Source: Fremontodendron californicum
Taxonomy: Eukaryota > Streptophyta > Magnoliopsida > Malvales > Malvaceae
Length of the DNA: 64,000 nt
Assembly (NCBI GenBank): GCA_030761205.1
Contig: JAULJL010000004.1
Span: 36,862,172-36,926,171, forward strand
Reading direction: 5' to 3'
Part shown: positions 35,686 through 47,940 of the stretch, in pieces
Layout: each line of letters opens with the position of its first letter
Position numbering within the stretch: position 1 is the stretch's first letter
Made by a program: the position numbers and the translations under genes
The notes under the pieces: model-generated
Told to the model about the DNA's origin: nothing
The model's input: the letters and a program-made list of their open reading frames with translations, nothing else
Database searches by the model: none

Positions 35686-38072
35686 TTAGTCTTTAGCCAC
35701 TAGATGGACGCATTTGTTTTCAACCGTAAATCTGGAGCTCGAAATAATCTGCAACACCAGAGAGAAAAGAACATTGTGACAAAATTAAACAATCACTTCA
35801 ATTCCTAAACCAAACCCCCAAAAGAATTTACAACAGTAGTTTTTTTTTTAAAAAAAAAAACCTCAACAGAGAAATATTGCTAAACAAAAAAATTACACAA
35901 AGAACCACTCCTCACCTTGTGCTCCAACATTTCACTTAGTTGGGACTTATCATCATCTACACCTGATTCTTGGAGGGCCTTAAGAACCAGTTTTTGCAAC
36001 TTCCGCATCTTCAAAACTCCATCAGGACTCTGCCACATGTATAAAAAAAGAAAGCATAAATGCAAGTGCAAGGACAACAGAGGGAAAAATCATTGTAACT
36101 TCAATAAAGGGGAAGCAACTTTGTGCCTCTGCTTAGTTCCCAACCACTGGTTCAAGGGAAAGGACATGGGAATTCTTGCATTTATACCACCATGTTTATC
36201 TAAACAAAGCTATGTTGATGATCATAAGTAGCATAATTTCTAATATAACGTAAAAAGGTTGAAATAGAATGAATCCTAATTAGGAGACATACAGATTTCA
36301 ACGCTGCTTTAATCAACTTCTTCCACTTTATCTTCCTTTTATTATCTTCTTTGTTAGTGGCACATTCTGCTTTATTTTCTTTTACAACATCATGTTTCGA
36401 TTTTTTTGACTTTCTCTTTGTGTCCTCTTCTTTTTCTACCCCTATCTGAATGACTTCTCCATTGCCTGCTTCGTCTGAGTTATCATCCCCACTGTTTTTG
36501 TCAGTACCGTCCCTCACAGACACATCTAGCTTTCTCTTTTTATTTGATGATATATCTCCATTTGCTGCTTTTGAGTTGATTTGGACATGGCCATCTTTGG
36601 CCAGGTCCTGTGGTTTGGCCTCTTCATCAGATTTATTCTCCAGCGATTCACCATTCACTTTATTTTCAGTTGAAACCTTAGCATCTGGAGCAGATTCTTC
36701 CATCTGTTTAGGTTGTTGCTTAGCATGGAAAGCCCGAGCCTTTGCACTGTGCTTCTTTCCTTCAGCATGAAGAAGCAAGGTCTGCTGGCTGCTAGCCTTG
36801 GTATTGCAAAGACTGAAATAGATAGATAATAAAGAGAATCTCGTCAGATCACGAATAGAAAAGATTAATATACTGGCAATATTTTATCATGTGTAATTTT
36901 TATATCATGAAGGTTCAGACCATAGCTCAAGAGCTCAACACAAACTACCTCAGCAGATGAAATGTCAGTCATTATATTCTGGAGCTAGCCAGATATTAAA
37001 TGAGACACCAAAGAAAATTTATTCGGCACTAATCTTATATGTTAAACTTACAAAATCACCAGAACCTATAGCATTGACCCCTGTAATTTACAGCTAAAGG
37101 ACTGAAATATTCACAGAAAACAAGTCAACACCCAAAAGAACCAGAGAGATGTATTCTTCATGAATGAAAATAATACTTTTGTGCATTAAGACTTGGTTTG
37201 GTTTGTTGATCTAGTGCTTCCTCTATTCATTTATGAAAGCAAAGGAAAACTACGAAGCTAGAATAACTAAACTTTGATTAAAAGCTTGTAGCTTGAGCAC
37301 AACTAAGGGTATGGACCTCTTTTAGCAACAATGCTAGTTATTTTGTTTCGCCATTGAACAATAGCCATGCACAATTCCCAACTAACGTCCCTCACAGCTT
37401 TTCATTAAGAATCAAGATTGTTTTAGTAAATAGTAAGTTAAATGTTTCTGCCACAGAAAAACAAGCTGCCAAAAAAGACATTCAAATAAAGACGTAAGAA
37501 AATTACTTAATGTCCTCAAAAGTATCTAACATACCACCAGTCCACAAACAAGAAATACTAAAAACAAAAAGGGTACAACAAAGTATGAATAAAAATGAAC
37601 ATTACCTACAAAACCATGGAGGACGTTGAGTTAACCCCACATTTATATCAATATCAGGTTTTTCCTTTGTTTGTTTGTTGGGTTTTGCGTTTGAACCATT
37701 TGGGGCTTTTCCTTGTCCCTTAGGACCATATTTTTCCTAAATATGATTAAAAAAAATGGTCTGTCAGATTATTTATCAGCAATTAATAAATAAGATTTAG
37801 AGATTAAGAGACTTACTGCCTCAGTAATACACTGTGTATGACTCTGAACGCTTTGCTGCCCAAAAATCACCCCACAATCAATGCACGATAGCTATGGAAT
37901 CAGCCAAAAAGAAGATGGGTTAATCGAGAATTCGAGATTAACCGAAGAAAAAAAAAAGGAGAAAAATATAAGGGAAAAATAAGACATTGGAGGCAGAGCA
38001 AATTCTGAAGTGGTTTGGTAACTTGGGTTTCTTCAAGTTCTCGCCGCAATCCTCGCATTGAAACCAGACCAT
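35686..38072 (-). CDS. LYAR-type zinc-finger nucleolar protein
   Basis: Six minus-strand exons: 37986-38072, 37817-37891, 37606-37736, 36293-36812, 35916-36029, 35686-35748, all joining in frame to give 329 residues ending CVHLVAKD. Residues 1-56 are two adjacent LYAR-type C2HC zinc fingers (WFQCEDCGENLKKPKL...HFRIC, then LSCIDCGVIFG...HTQC). A U1-type/C2H2 finger follows at about residues 84-110 (WFCSLCNTKASS...HAEGKKH). After a long acidic-basic, Lys/Glu-rich middle comes a C-terminal helical block (IKWKKLIKAALKS...KMRKLQKLVLKALQE), as in plant LYAR homologues. LYAR proteins are nucleolar, bind nucleic acid and act in ribosome biogenesis and growth in animals; the plant function is inferred. 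Arabidopsis At2g19385, as I recall, is the counterpart and is next to the SRRM-like gene. The start is the only ATG that precedes the first zinc finger. Confidence 0.93.
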
Positions 38073-41000
38073 CTTTTTCTCTTTTCTTAATTTATTCTTC
38101 CAGAAAATTAAGGAAAAAAAAAACAAAGAAAGGATTGCCAGAAAATGAATCTGAACGGAGAAGATAGTAGGTTTGGGGGTTTAGCCGTTTTTAAGGATAC
38201 AAAGTGTTAGGGTTTTTTGTTCTTTGATGATTTTCATTGATGAGGCCACCAAGACAATTTAAGAACTAAAACGTAGCGTTACGGGCCACCAAGACAAATA
38301 GTAAAATGGGCCGAATAGAATTAAATTTAATATGGGCTTTATTTCAGCCCATTTTAATCCACAACCAAAACAGGAACCCAGACCTGAAATTCCACGTGCT
38401 TTTGTGTATTATTACAAGAATACAAGTTTACATCACATCACAATCACATGATCCATGCAAATGAGGCATATTTTAAATTTCTATCTAATGTTTCAATTTT
38501 GTCAAATATCTGAGAAAAAAATAATTGTTGTGTATAAATAAATTTAATGATTAGATGCCACAATACAATGCTACCAAGTATTTTCAAGTGTGATTATTGC
38601 TTCGAGTGGGTTAATGTATGCTCGGTCTTAGTCGGATTTGAAATAAATTTTTATTAGTTTGGAATTATTTAAATTATAATAATAAAAAATTTAATTTAAT
38701 TTTAAAATATATTAATATTAATATAAAATAGATTAACTGCCCATTATCATTTGTGTTTTTCTTTTTTGTGTTTTCTTAATCTCTATCCCCTTCACACTTT
38801 TTAGTTTCTCTTGCTTTAAACACCTAACTCACACCTTTATTTATAAAAAAAAAAAAAAAAAAAATCAAAGGCTTAATTATTTGGCCGTCAAATGGCAGCC
38901 AATCAGGGTCTTAATTGGAGTTTTTATAAATAAATAAAAAATAACTCAAATATAATATATTGTTGTAGATAAATTAATAATAATAATTATTATTATTATT
39001 ATTAGTAAAACTTAAGCTCGAATTGATTGGAGTTGAAGAAATGTGGATGGAGAACACCCTCGATTTAGATCAAAAAAGTATAAATTTTGATTTTTATTAA
39101 ATTTGATAATTCATGTATTCATATTATATTTTATGTTTTTTTGTTTAATTATGTAAATATAAATAAAACATATAAATTATTAAATATAATAAATATATTA
39201 AATATGTCAAATCATATTTATTATATTATTTATTATATTTATTAAATATGTCATATTTTCGCATGATATTCAAAATTATGTTAGCATAAATTCTAAAATC
39301 TCAAAGGAATTCTACTTCTCATTTTCCCTTTTGGTATGCTTCTTTGCCCTAATAATCATTTTTTTATGAAATGATGAACAACAGCCGACAAAAATCATAT
39401 AACTATGTTAGTAATAATGATAAGAAACTGCTTTTTGAAACATTTTAGAAATGGGATCATCAATTGAACATGAAATAAACACTCAAAACATGTCCTTTTT
39501 TTTTCATTAAAAAATCAAATTAGCCAAAAATAAAGATACAATTGTTGGATGAATTAAATTCTTTTCAAAAACTACACTAAAGACTCATTTTAGTTATGTA
39601 ATGGAACCGTCGAATTTCAAGATTTTTATTTGATACATTAGTGATAAATTTTTTTAATTTTATAAATAGATTAAAAAGTTATTATATATTTAAAAATTTT
39701 AAGATATATATCATTTTATTAACTCACTTATAAAATCTAAAAAATATATATTAAATAATTTCTCTTAAGCTCAAATATATATATATATATATAACAAAAA
39801 CAAATTTATTAGGATAATGGATTAGGTCTGAATTCTGATAAATTAAATTAAAGAAGGGTTTGCTTAACCGTGTTTATAGGTAATAATTAAAGTTTATTTA
39901 TTTTTCTCTTTAAATTTATTTTTACATTTAATTGTATTTTTTTATTATATATATCACTTTAATTAATGTTATTAGATATTAATTAATATTTTTCAAAGAA
40001 AACTTGATAAGACACACGTGAGAGTAATTTTTATTATAATAATATTATTTTATTTAATTTTAATTATAAAAAAATAAAAAATAAAAAAATATTTTTTTAT
40101 TTTAATAAATAGTGTTTCGGACCTAAACAGACGGATCGAACCGATTCAAAATCAGGTCTGAACAGAAAAAATAAAAAAAATGGGCTGCGACCCGGCCACG
40201 AGCAGCTCTACGTGAGAGAAAACAACAGGCTGTCTACCGGACGCAGCTGCAATGCTTAGGCTTAGCTGTTGGAGAAACTTAGAGGACACTTCGTGGTCAG
40301 TGGCTGTCTTTTCTTTCCCTACCTGTCTCTATTACTCCTTTCTTTTTTCTGCCTTTTTTTTATTTACGTGAAATATTAACACACACACAAAAAAAACTAA
40401 TAATAATAAGATTAATCCCACACGTTAACCATGCGCGTAATTATCACGGCATGATTTAAAATCTGCTCAAGTCTTGGCAAAGCAGATTTAATTTAAAAAA
40501 AAATAGAAACCTTTATGAAGAAAGTAGGAAACCAGCCATGGGGCCTCCCATGGTTTTATTTTTCTATGAATTATGATAATAATCTATTTCCTCAAGGAAC
40601 TCGTGGGGTTGGAAACTTGGAATAAGATAAGAGTTATATCTTTCCTTTTTTATTTTTTTCTTCCAGAAATGCTAGTTGTAATGCCATGATTTTCCAGCAC
40701 AAGTAATTGTCACGCTTGATAACTTTTTGTAAAAAATAATAGTTTGGCTGTCATGAGATTGAGAGGTTAAGTGAGAGTTTTCAAAAATATATTATCTATT
40801 TTCTTTTTTTTTTTTTTTTAAAAAAATCGTAATTTGGATAAGAAAAAGATTGCAATTTTTTTTTTTTGAATTTAAAATTTATTAAATATTTTTTTAAAAC
40901 ATGATTGTATAATTAATTTAATTAAATTTTAAATTCGTATATTCTTTATGTTTCTTTGTGATGGGTAAAGATTTTTCCCCAGTAAAATCTGAAACCAATA

Positions 41001-41954
41001 GTGGAAAAGACGAACAAAGACCCGAAAATCATCACTATTTGTCTACTAAAAGTTGTTTTGTCTCTTCATTGATTTTATAACATTCTGAAAATCTTTACCA
41101 ATATGAGTTAAAAGAGCGATGAGTGGATTCCATTAACCCTAATTTTAATTTCATGGTTTTCTTTTCTATTCTATAGTACTGATCACTTATAATAATAGTA
41201 ATAATTAATGAAACATTACATGTTAAAGTTTCTGCCTTCTCAATGAAGGTGAACGTGATTTTCCTTTTTTATGATGCTTTTGGTGTTATTTAAGGTTTTA
41301 TATTGGTAAAATTTAGTTGGACGATGATAATAATTTTGAAAACAATATGATTATATGATATGAACATAATATAATATAAAAAATTAATATGAGTTCGATA
41401 TAAATATATAAATATGTCAAAATATATATCATGAATTATTAACATATTAAATTTTATATAAATATAACTTTTTCAAATATGATTATAATATATGAATTAA
41501 TATGTATATAAATACGATATAAATATACGAATTATTATATCTTGAATATGAGAGAGGAGGGAGCCTCAGCCAAGTGAAAGACTCTTCTGCTCTAGCTAAT
41601 GATTGATGATTATATACTAAATATCACTGATTATACACTAAGCAGGGAAATGTATAAGCGAAAAAGAGCCCCGTTTTAAGTTCATTTTTCTTTTGACAAA
41701 GTGCCAACCAAAGGCATGTTTTCGAGTTTTGCTGTAAAAGGGTATGATTTCAAATTTTCAATCATTGCAGCCACGCTAGCTCCAATAAATTACAAAAGAA
41801 ACTAAAAATATCTTTCTGTGAGGGTTTCCCTTTGCTTATCGATCGGCCAACACGTGGGAATTACGAGATCGACTTTGGATTTTATTTTATTTTTATTTTT
41901 ATTTTTTCTTTGTCAGAATTTTGGGTTAAAATACTTTAAACAGTTCGTATATTA

Positions 41955-42425
41955 TAGTGCATTTTAATTTTTATATTATAAAAATAAGTAATTTAATTTT
42001 TATATATTTAAAATTGATGAAAAAAATAAAATTAATAATAGTGTTAATGAAAAATTATCTAAATGTTGACATGTACATGTGAAATTGATAGAAAAGATGA
42101 TTTGAAAAAAAAAAATGACGTGTCAAATTTTTTTACTCAAGTAAATATAATTCTTTTATCAAAATCTCTTTTTTACAAGTAAAAATATGTCATCATTTTT
42201 TTCAAAATCATCTATTATGTCAGTTTTTAAATTTCACTTGAGCAAAAAAAATTTGACACATTATTATTTTTTTTAAATCATCTATTCTGTCAATTTTACA
42301 TATTCACATCAATATTTAGATGATTTTTTATTAACATTATTATTAATTTTATTTTTTATGTTTATTTCAATCATATAAAAATTAAATTATTTATTTTTAT
42401 AATATAAAAATTAAAATATATTTTT
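41955..42425. mobile_element. Foldback MITE with about 200-bp inverted arms
   Basis: The left arm (about 41955-42165) and right arm (about 42195-42425) are imperfect reverse complements over nearly their whole length. Left words such as TTTTAATTTTTATATTATAAAAATAA, AATAAAATTAATAATA and GTGTCAAATTTTTTT each have a mirrored partner at the expected place on the right. The spacer is only a few tens of bases. There is no coding capacity. This is the shape of a miniature inverted-repeat element or a small hairpin locus. Terminal and target-site sequences are unclear because the flanks are also AT-rich. Confidence 0.75.
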
Positions 42426-43622
42426 AATTATAATGCGAAAATTATCTATATACTTTAATCCAGGATTTTGCTTAGCTTGTAAAATCTCCCTGCAGGAAAT
42501 CAGGAACTTTAGCAGGACACAGCTCTTTCCAAACCAGAAATCAGAATTCGGACAAAAACAGTATTTTGGGTTTTTTTTTCGCAAAGAAAGTGGTTTCTGG
42601 TTTGTCATTTGCTGTTTGTGTGTTAGTCATGAAAATATTTTATCTCGTCTCTATGCCTCGAATCTGAAACTGATTGAAAAAAACAGACAAATCATGATGA
42701 TTAATATTATCAATTATCAACCAATTAGTCAGATTAATGACAAAATAAAATAAAAAAAATGCAAACAAACAAATAAAAAAAATTGAAACGAATGTTAAAT
42801 ACAAATATATATTTATATTTAAATATATATCCAATATAAATATTAAATACAAAAATTTTAAAAAATAATTCGACTAAGATAATTCTTCATTGAAAATGGT
42901 ATAAGAGATTTCATCTAATTATGTTGGCGTATGAATGTGCATGCCTTTTTCATGTTGTTGAATTATCATTTGCTGTTTGTCTGTCGGTTAGCCATGAATG
43001 CATTTGTGTACTGAAATAATCGAATCATTCAATCTTTACAATTATTAATTAACTAGAGTTTCTTGTGTTTGAAAAAAAAAAAAAAAAAGTTTCTTCCCAA
43101 TAAATTATTTTGGCTAACCATGCAAATTGCAACCACATTTACAAATACTATAATAATTCAAAGGGGAGATAAAAGGTGGTCATTTACTCTCTTTATGACG
43201 AATAATAATTTTTGGTGAAAAAAAACTGCTAAATAACTATGTACAATAAATGAATTGAGATTTATCCATTATTTTTCATATATTATTTTTAAAAATGTTA
43301 ATCAATGTACAAGATAATATTTATAAAAAAAATTATAACTAATATATTATTTTTTTTAAATTTAATAAAATTAATGTATTAAATAATTTGTTTTTTATTA
43401 AAATAATAAATAAATAATACTTAATTAATGATTATAGACACTCGTGAATGAAATCTTCAATTTTTTAATAAACTCATTGTTATCGTTCAAGTTGTAAAAA
43501 TTAAAGTTATATTGAACTAAAATAAACTGAAAAATAAGGAGAGAGCATAAGCATATAGATGATCATGTATGCGTTTCTTATCATTTAAACCAAAAATAAG
43601 AAAAAGGAAAAGTGCATATTTT

Positions 43623-43739
43623 AATTATTTCCGACACATTATTAAAATTAAATACATAAAATAAATCAATTGTTAGTCACAATTATTTCCGACACATTAT
43701 TAAAATTAAATATGTAAAATAAATTAATTCTTAGTAACA
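43623..43739. repeat. Tandem pair of a roughly 59-bp unit
   Basis: ATTATTTCCGACACATTATT followed by AAAATTAAATA(C/T) and TAAAATAAAT(C/T)AATT occurs twice back to back, from about 43623 and 43682. It lies about 110 bp upstream of the start codon of the proline-rich gene, so it is inside its likely promoter. Confidence 0.8.
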
Positions 43740-43847
43740 ATCTCTCTCCTCTAAGTCAAGCTTCTTCCTTGTATAGTTTATAAAGTCATTCACCTCAGAA
43801 GCTAAAAAGAACAAAATACAGAGAAAAACTCAAAACCGGCCCTTCCC

Positions 43848-45713
43848 ATGGAAATAACCGGAGACCCTCCACCGTCATGGCCGCAGCAGCCGAACTCGGC
43901 GCCTCGCCGACGTTCACCATCTCCTCTTTTCACCCCACCAGTTCTCATCATTCTCTTACCGATAATCGCATTGCTTCTCTTGTTCTTCGTGGTCCCTCCT
44001 TTTCTCTCCATCACCAATCAGATTTTTAGACCCAACGGTGTCAGGAAAAGCTGGGATTCCCTCAACATGTTTCTAGTCTTGTTTGCTATTTTTTGCGGTG
44101 TTTTTGCTAGAAGAAATTACGATGATGATAACAACAATAACAGCAGCATTAGAAATGATAGTATTGGTAATAATAATAATAATAAGCCAAGCCATCCTGT
44201 TTCGCAACAATGGTTTGATCAGCATCCGGAAAGGAAGATCTACGATGATCCTCCACCAATCAACGCGAGGTCGTCGTCGTCGTCGGTAACCAGCGTTAGG
44301 AGGTTGAAGAGAAGCAGTAGCTCGTACCCAGATCTGCGACAGGACTCTTTGTGGGAGAATAATGAAGATTATCGGTTTCGATTTTTTGATGATTTTGAAA
44401 TAAACAAATATCGATCTTCAACAAGTTATGATGATCGAGTTCATGAGCTTCGTAGGAGCTGGAGAAGTGAGTTTGAAGAATCGGAAGCTAAGGTCATTCC
44501 TGTTGATACCTTTGTGCTTCGTTCTTCTCCTTCATCACCTCCATCAAAGTCTGCAGCACCTTCTACACCACCTCCACCGCCTCCGCCTCCGCCTCCGCCT
44601 CCTGCTGCCCGCCACAAACCAAGACGAACTTATCAGGCTGTTAGACAGAAAGATAAGGTGATGAATCAGAACGATCATGTTGAATTCAATGAAATTAAGT
44701 CTCCACCAGTAACACCACCACCGCCTCCACCGCCACCTCCTCGGCGACGACCATCACCGCTAGTTCAATTGGGAAATAGATCAGAGCAGAATTATGCGAA
44801 ATTGGAACGTAGAAAAAGTAATGCAACCAAAGAAATAAAGATGGTTTTTGCTTCGTTAAGGAAGAGAAAGAAGAAACACAAGTCAAAAGATCATGATCAT
44901 CAGCAAGATTGCCCTTTGCATCCTCCACGCGAGCCACCACCTTATTATTCTACTACCATACGACCAGCATCACCGCTACCTCCTCCACCGCCACTACCTC
45001 CACCACCATCCTCTGTCTTTCAAAAATACAATATCTTCAGAAAGGGCAGCAAAAGCAAAAAAATCCATTCTGTTCCAGCACCTCCGCCTCCACCACCACC
45101 AGCAGCATTTTCGCTTTCAAAACGATCATCGAAGCAAAACACTCAGATCCCACCAACACCACCACCTGCACCGCCACCGGCTACTTTTTCTGCAGAAAGA
45201 TTATTAAAGCAAAAGAGTCAGACCCCACCACCATCCAAACCACCACCTGCACCACCAACACCGCCACCTGAACCTTCAAGGAGACGAACTACGGCCAACA
45301 GCGGTAGGCCACCATTGCCGACAAAAGCAAATACTACTAGTTATTATGACGAGAACGTGAACAGCGGTGGACAGTCACCGTTAATTCCGATGCCGCCATC
45401 GCCACCTCCACCACCATTTAAGATGCCGGAGTTTAAATTTGTGATTCGTGGGGATTTTGTTAAGATACGAAGCAGTCCTAGTTCACGGTGTAGCTCTCCA
45501 GACTTAGAGGAATTTGATATTTCTTCAAGCAAAAATGATGCGGAGACGGTCAGCATGATGGACGGTGATGATGGGGCCGCTGGAGTTGCAGGCGTCCCGG
45601 TGTTTTGTCCCAGTCCCGATGTTGACGCTAAAGCTGAGACCTTTATTGCCAGACTCAGGGATGGATGGAAATTAGAGAAAATAAACTCCATAAAAGAGAA
45701 GCAAAGGATATAG
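43848..45713 (+). CDS. Proline-rich membrane protein with DUF4408 and DUF761 regions
   Basis: Single-exon gene of 621 residues, starting at the first ATG (MEITGDPPPSWPQQ). A strongly hydrophobic stretch at about residues 27-55 (PPVLIILLPIIALLLLFFVV) and a second at about 72-88 (SLNMFLVLFAIFCGVFARR) form the DUF4408-like membrane part. A long Ser/Arg and poly-proline region follows, with at least six runs such as PPPPPPPPPPPP between about residues 243 and 530, separated by basic KKRKKKHK-like patches. The C-terminus (AETFIARLRDGWKLEKINS) is the DUF761 motif. Such proteins are annotated in plants as hydroxyproline-rich or cotton-fibre-expressed, with no settled biochemical role. The poly-proline runs could bind profilin or SH3/EVH1-type partners (inference). 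The open frame is unbroken despite repeat-rich sequence. Confidence 0.9.
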   Translation: MEITGDPPPSWPQQPNSAPRRRSPSPLFTPPVLIILLPIIALLLLFFVVPPFLSITNQIFRPNGVRKSWDSLNMFLVLFAIFCGVFARRNYDDDNNNNSSIRNDSIGNNNNNKPSHPVSQQWFDQHPERKIYDDPPPINARSSSSSVTSVRRLKRSSSSYPDLRQDSLWENNEDYRFRFFDDFEINKYRSSTSYDDRVHELRRSWRSEFEESEAKVIPVDTFVLRSSPSSPPSKSAAPSTPPPPPPPPPPPPAARHKPRRTYQAVRQKDKVMNQNDHVEFNEIKSPPVTPPPPPPPPPRRRPSPLVQLGNRSEQNYAKLERRKSNATKEIKMVFASLRKRKKKHKSKDHDHQQDCPLHPPREPPPYYSTTIRPASPLPPPPPLPPPPSSVFQKYNIFRKGSKSKKIHSVPAPPPPPPPAAFSLSKRSSKQNTQIPPTPPPAPPPATFSAERLLKQKSQTPPPSKPPPAPPTPPPEPSRRRTTANSGRPPLPTKANTTSYYDENVNSGGQSPLIPMPPSPPPPPFKMPEFKFVIRGDFVKIRSSPSSRCSSPDLEEFDISSSKNDAETVSMMDGDDGAAGVAGVPVFCPSPDVDAKAETFIARLRDGWKLEKINSIKEKQRI

Positions 45714-46384
45714 ACTGAGATCCAGCAAAGACAAAGTTGAAGAACAAGTTCAGAAAATTCCCAAATTTTTTTGGTTGAATTTGGTTTCTCCGTATACATA
45801 CGATTAATTAAAGTTGACTGAATATTATAACAGGATATATATTTTAATTACCAATGTATTAATATTCGTAGATACATAAATAGGAACTGAAAGGCAGCTT
45901 CATGGGAGTTAATTTTTTGTTCACTTTCATAGATCTCCAATCCTTGTAAGTTTGGTTTTTTTTCAGGTTGTGATGATTTGAAGAGTATTATATGGGATGC
46001 TACCAGGGATAACTGGCTCTGATCCTCTGACATTTTTTTAATTTCTTTTTCTGGTTTATCTGTTGGAGCCTAAGCTGGAGGAGATTATTAAAAGTTTGAA
46101 TTTCTCTCTGTTTGGTGTCATACTAGAATGTTTAGGAATTAATTAATTAATTTGCTTTGTATTGACAATGGTCAATGGGGCTTTGATTGTGTTTTTTGTT
46201 CATCAATTGGAGCCTTCTTTTTTTTCACTTGTAGTAGTAAAAAGCGAATAGAATTCGTCTGCCCTTCTCTATGCCCCCACTCCCTTCTCTATGCCCCCAC
46301 TCCCTGTCCCTTTCACCTATACTTGCAACGTAATTTAAAAGAAAACTTATAAAACGTTTAACTCTCCATCTCTCCTTAATAGTT
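45714..46384. other. 3'UTR of proline-rich gene and short intergenic stretch
   Basis: No further gene is seen. A short tandem duplication, CCCTTCTCTATGCCCCCACT twice, lies at about 46261-46304. The start of the inverted-repeat element follows. Confidence 0.5.
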
Positions 46385-47940
46385 GATAAAACGGTTTTTT
46401 TATTTAAATATAGCTTAAAAAAATTATTTATCAAAATACCGTTCTTTTTAGATTAATTCTCAAAATTCGCTTTTTGTTTAATCAGTTGGGAAATCGCCAT
46501 GGCCCATGGCGATTTCACAACTGAAAATTTTAATTTTTTTAAAAATACCAGTTGAAAAATCGCCATGGGCCATGGCGATTTCCCAACTACAAATTTTCAA
46601 GATTTCCCAAGGTAAGTATTTTTTTTTTAATTCTTTTAATAAATAATAAAAATTATATAATTTTAAATTTTAAATTTTAAAAAATAAAAAATAAAAAATT
46701 AATAATTTTAATATATAATTTTTATCTTATTGTGGTAGAAGTGTTCATGGGTCGGGTCGGGCTCATGTTTGGTATCAACATCACATTTGCTTGCCCAAGC
46801 CACGGTGGCAAATTTTCAATCTTTATTTATTTATTTATTTAATTTCATAAAATAATAAAAATTATATAATTTTTAATTTTAAAAAATAAAAATAAAAATA
46901 TAACAATTTACCAAAAATTAAAAAATTATATTCGTAATCTGCTCATGGGCCGGACCACGACCCGAAATTTTTCAATTTCCTTGCCAAGGCCCGACTCGCG
47001 GGCCTGAATTTAATTATTTTAATATATAAATAGTGATCCGGGCCTGGCCGGACGGGCTGCCCAGCCCATGAGCAGGTCTATCCGTAATATCAATCGAATT
47101 CTTTCAACTTGTATTCGTAATAAATGGACCTCCGGGAGAAAGGCCAACAAGAGTGTCGTATTAGTCCGGGCTTGGACAAGTGTTTTTGTAATTTTATTAA
47201 ATAATAAATTTTAAATAAAAATTATATAATTTTTAATTTAAAAAAAAAATAAAAAAAATAAAAAAATTATAAAATATATTTTTAATAGTGAAATGGGCTT
47301 TCGGGTCGGCACGACTCGAAATGGGCTTGGGCAAGGAAATTGAAAAATTTCGGGTCGCGGCCCGGCCCATGAACAGGTCTAATTACGAATATAATTTTTT
47401 TAATTTTTGGTAAATTGTTATATTTTTATTTTTTAAAATTAAAAATTATATAATTTTTATTATTTTATGAAATTAAAAAAAATAATAAATAAAGATTGAA
47501 AAATTGTCACCGCGGCTTGGACAAGCAAATGTGGTGTTGATACCATACATGGGCCCGACCCGACCCATGAACACTTCTACCACAATAAGATAAAAATTAT
47601 ATATTAAAATTATTAAATTTTTATTTTTATTTTTATTTTTTAAAATTATATAATTTTTATTATTTATTAAAAGAATTAAAAAAAAATACTTACCTTGGGA
47701 AATCGCTCTCATTGGGAAAAAAAAAATTGAAAATTTGTAGTTGGGAAATCGTCATGGCCCATGGCGATTTCCCAACTGGTATTTTTAAAAAAATCAAAAT
47801 TTTCAGTTGAGAAATCGCCATGGGCCATGGTGATTTCCCAACTGATTAAAAAAAAACGGATTTTGAGAATTAATCTCAAAAGAGCGGTATTTTGGTAAAT
47901 AATTTTTTTTTTCTATATTAATATAAAAAGACCTTGATAA
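46385..47940. mobile_element. 1.5-kb foldback element with nested palindromes
   Basis: The left arm (about 46385-47060) and right arm (about 47285-47940) are reverse complements of each other with moderate divergence, separated by about 220 bp. Matching pairs include the outer ATTCTCAAAA with its partner at 47857-47872, GTGTTCATGGGTCGGGTCGG (46742) with its partner at 47555-47577, and GAAATTTTTCAATTTCC (46964) with its partner near 47335-47355. Each arm also carries two 39-bp units (46484-46522 and 46550-46588; 47739-47777 and 47805-47843) that are themselves palindromes centred on CCATGG. The element has no coding capacity. RNA crossing it would fold into one long hairpin. It may be a foldback transposon or an old inverted duplication of a smaller MITE. 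Confidence 0.8.

Larger units (their letters stand above)
38150..43847. other. Gene-poor AT-rich intergenic region
   Basis: The first 200 bases are the likely LYAR promoter. No coding region is supported in the remainder. It contains a trinucleotide tract of AAT/ATT units (about 38980-39003), a short AT run (39777-39794), the foldback MITE at 41955-42425 and a tandem pair at 43623-43739. A small island at 40180-40260 is less AT-rich but shows no frame. The last 100 bases include the 5'UTR of the proline-rich gene. Confidence 0.5.

Noticed and set aside
42433..42753. 106-codon plus-strand open frame
   Set aside because: It follows the MITE in AT-rich DNA, has an overlapping opposite-strand frame of similar length, and resembles no family.
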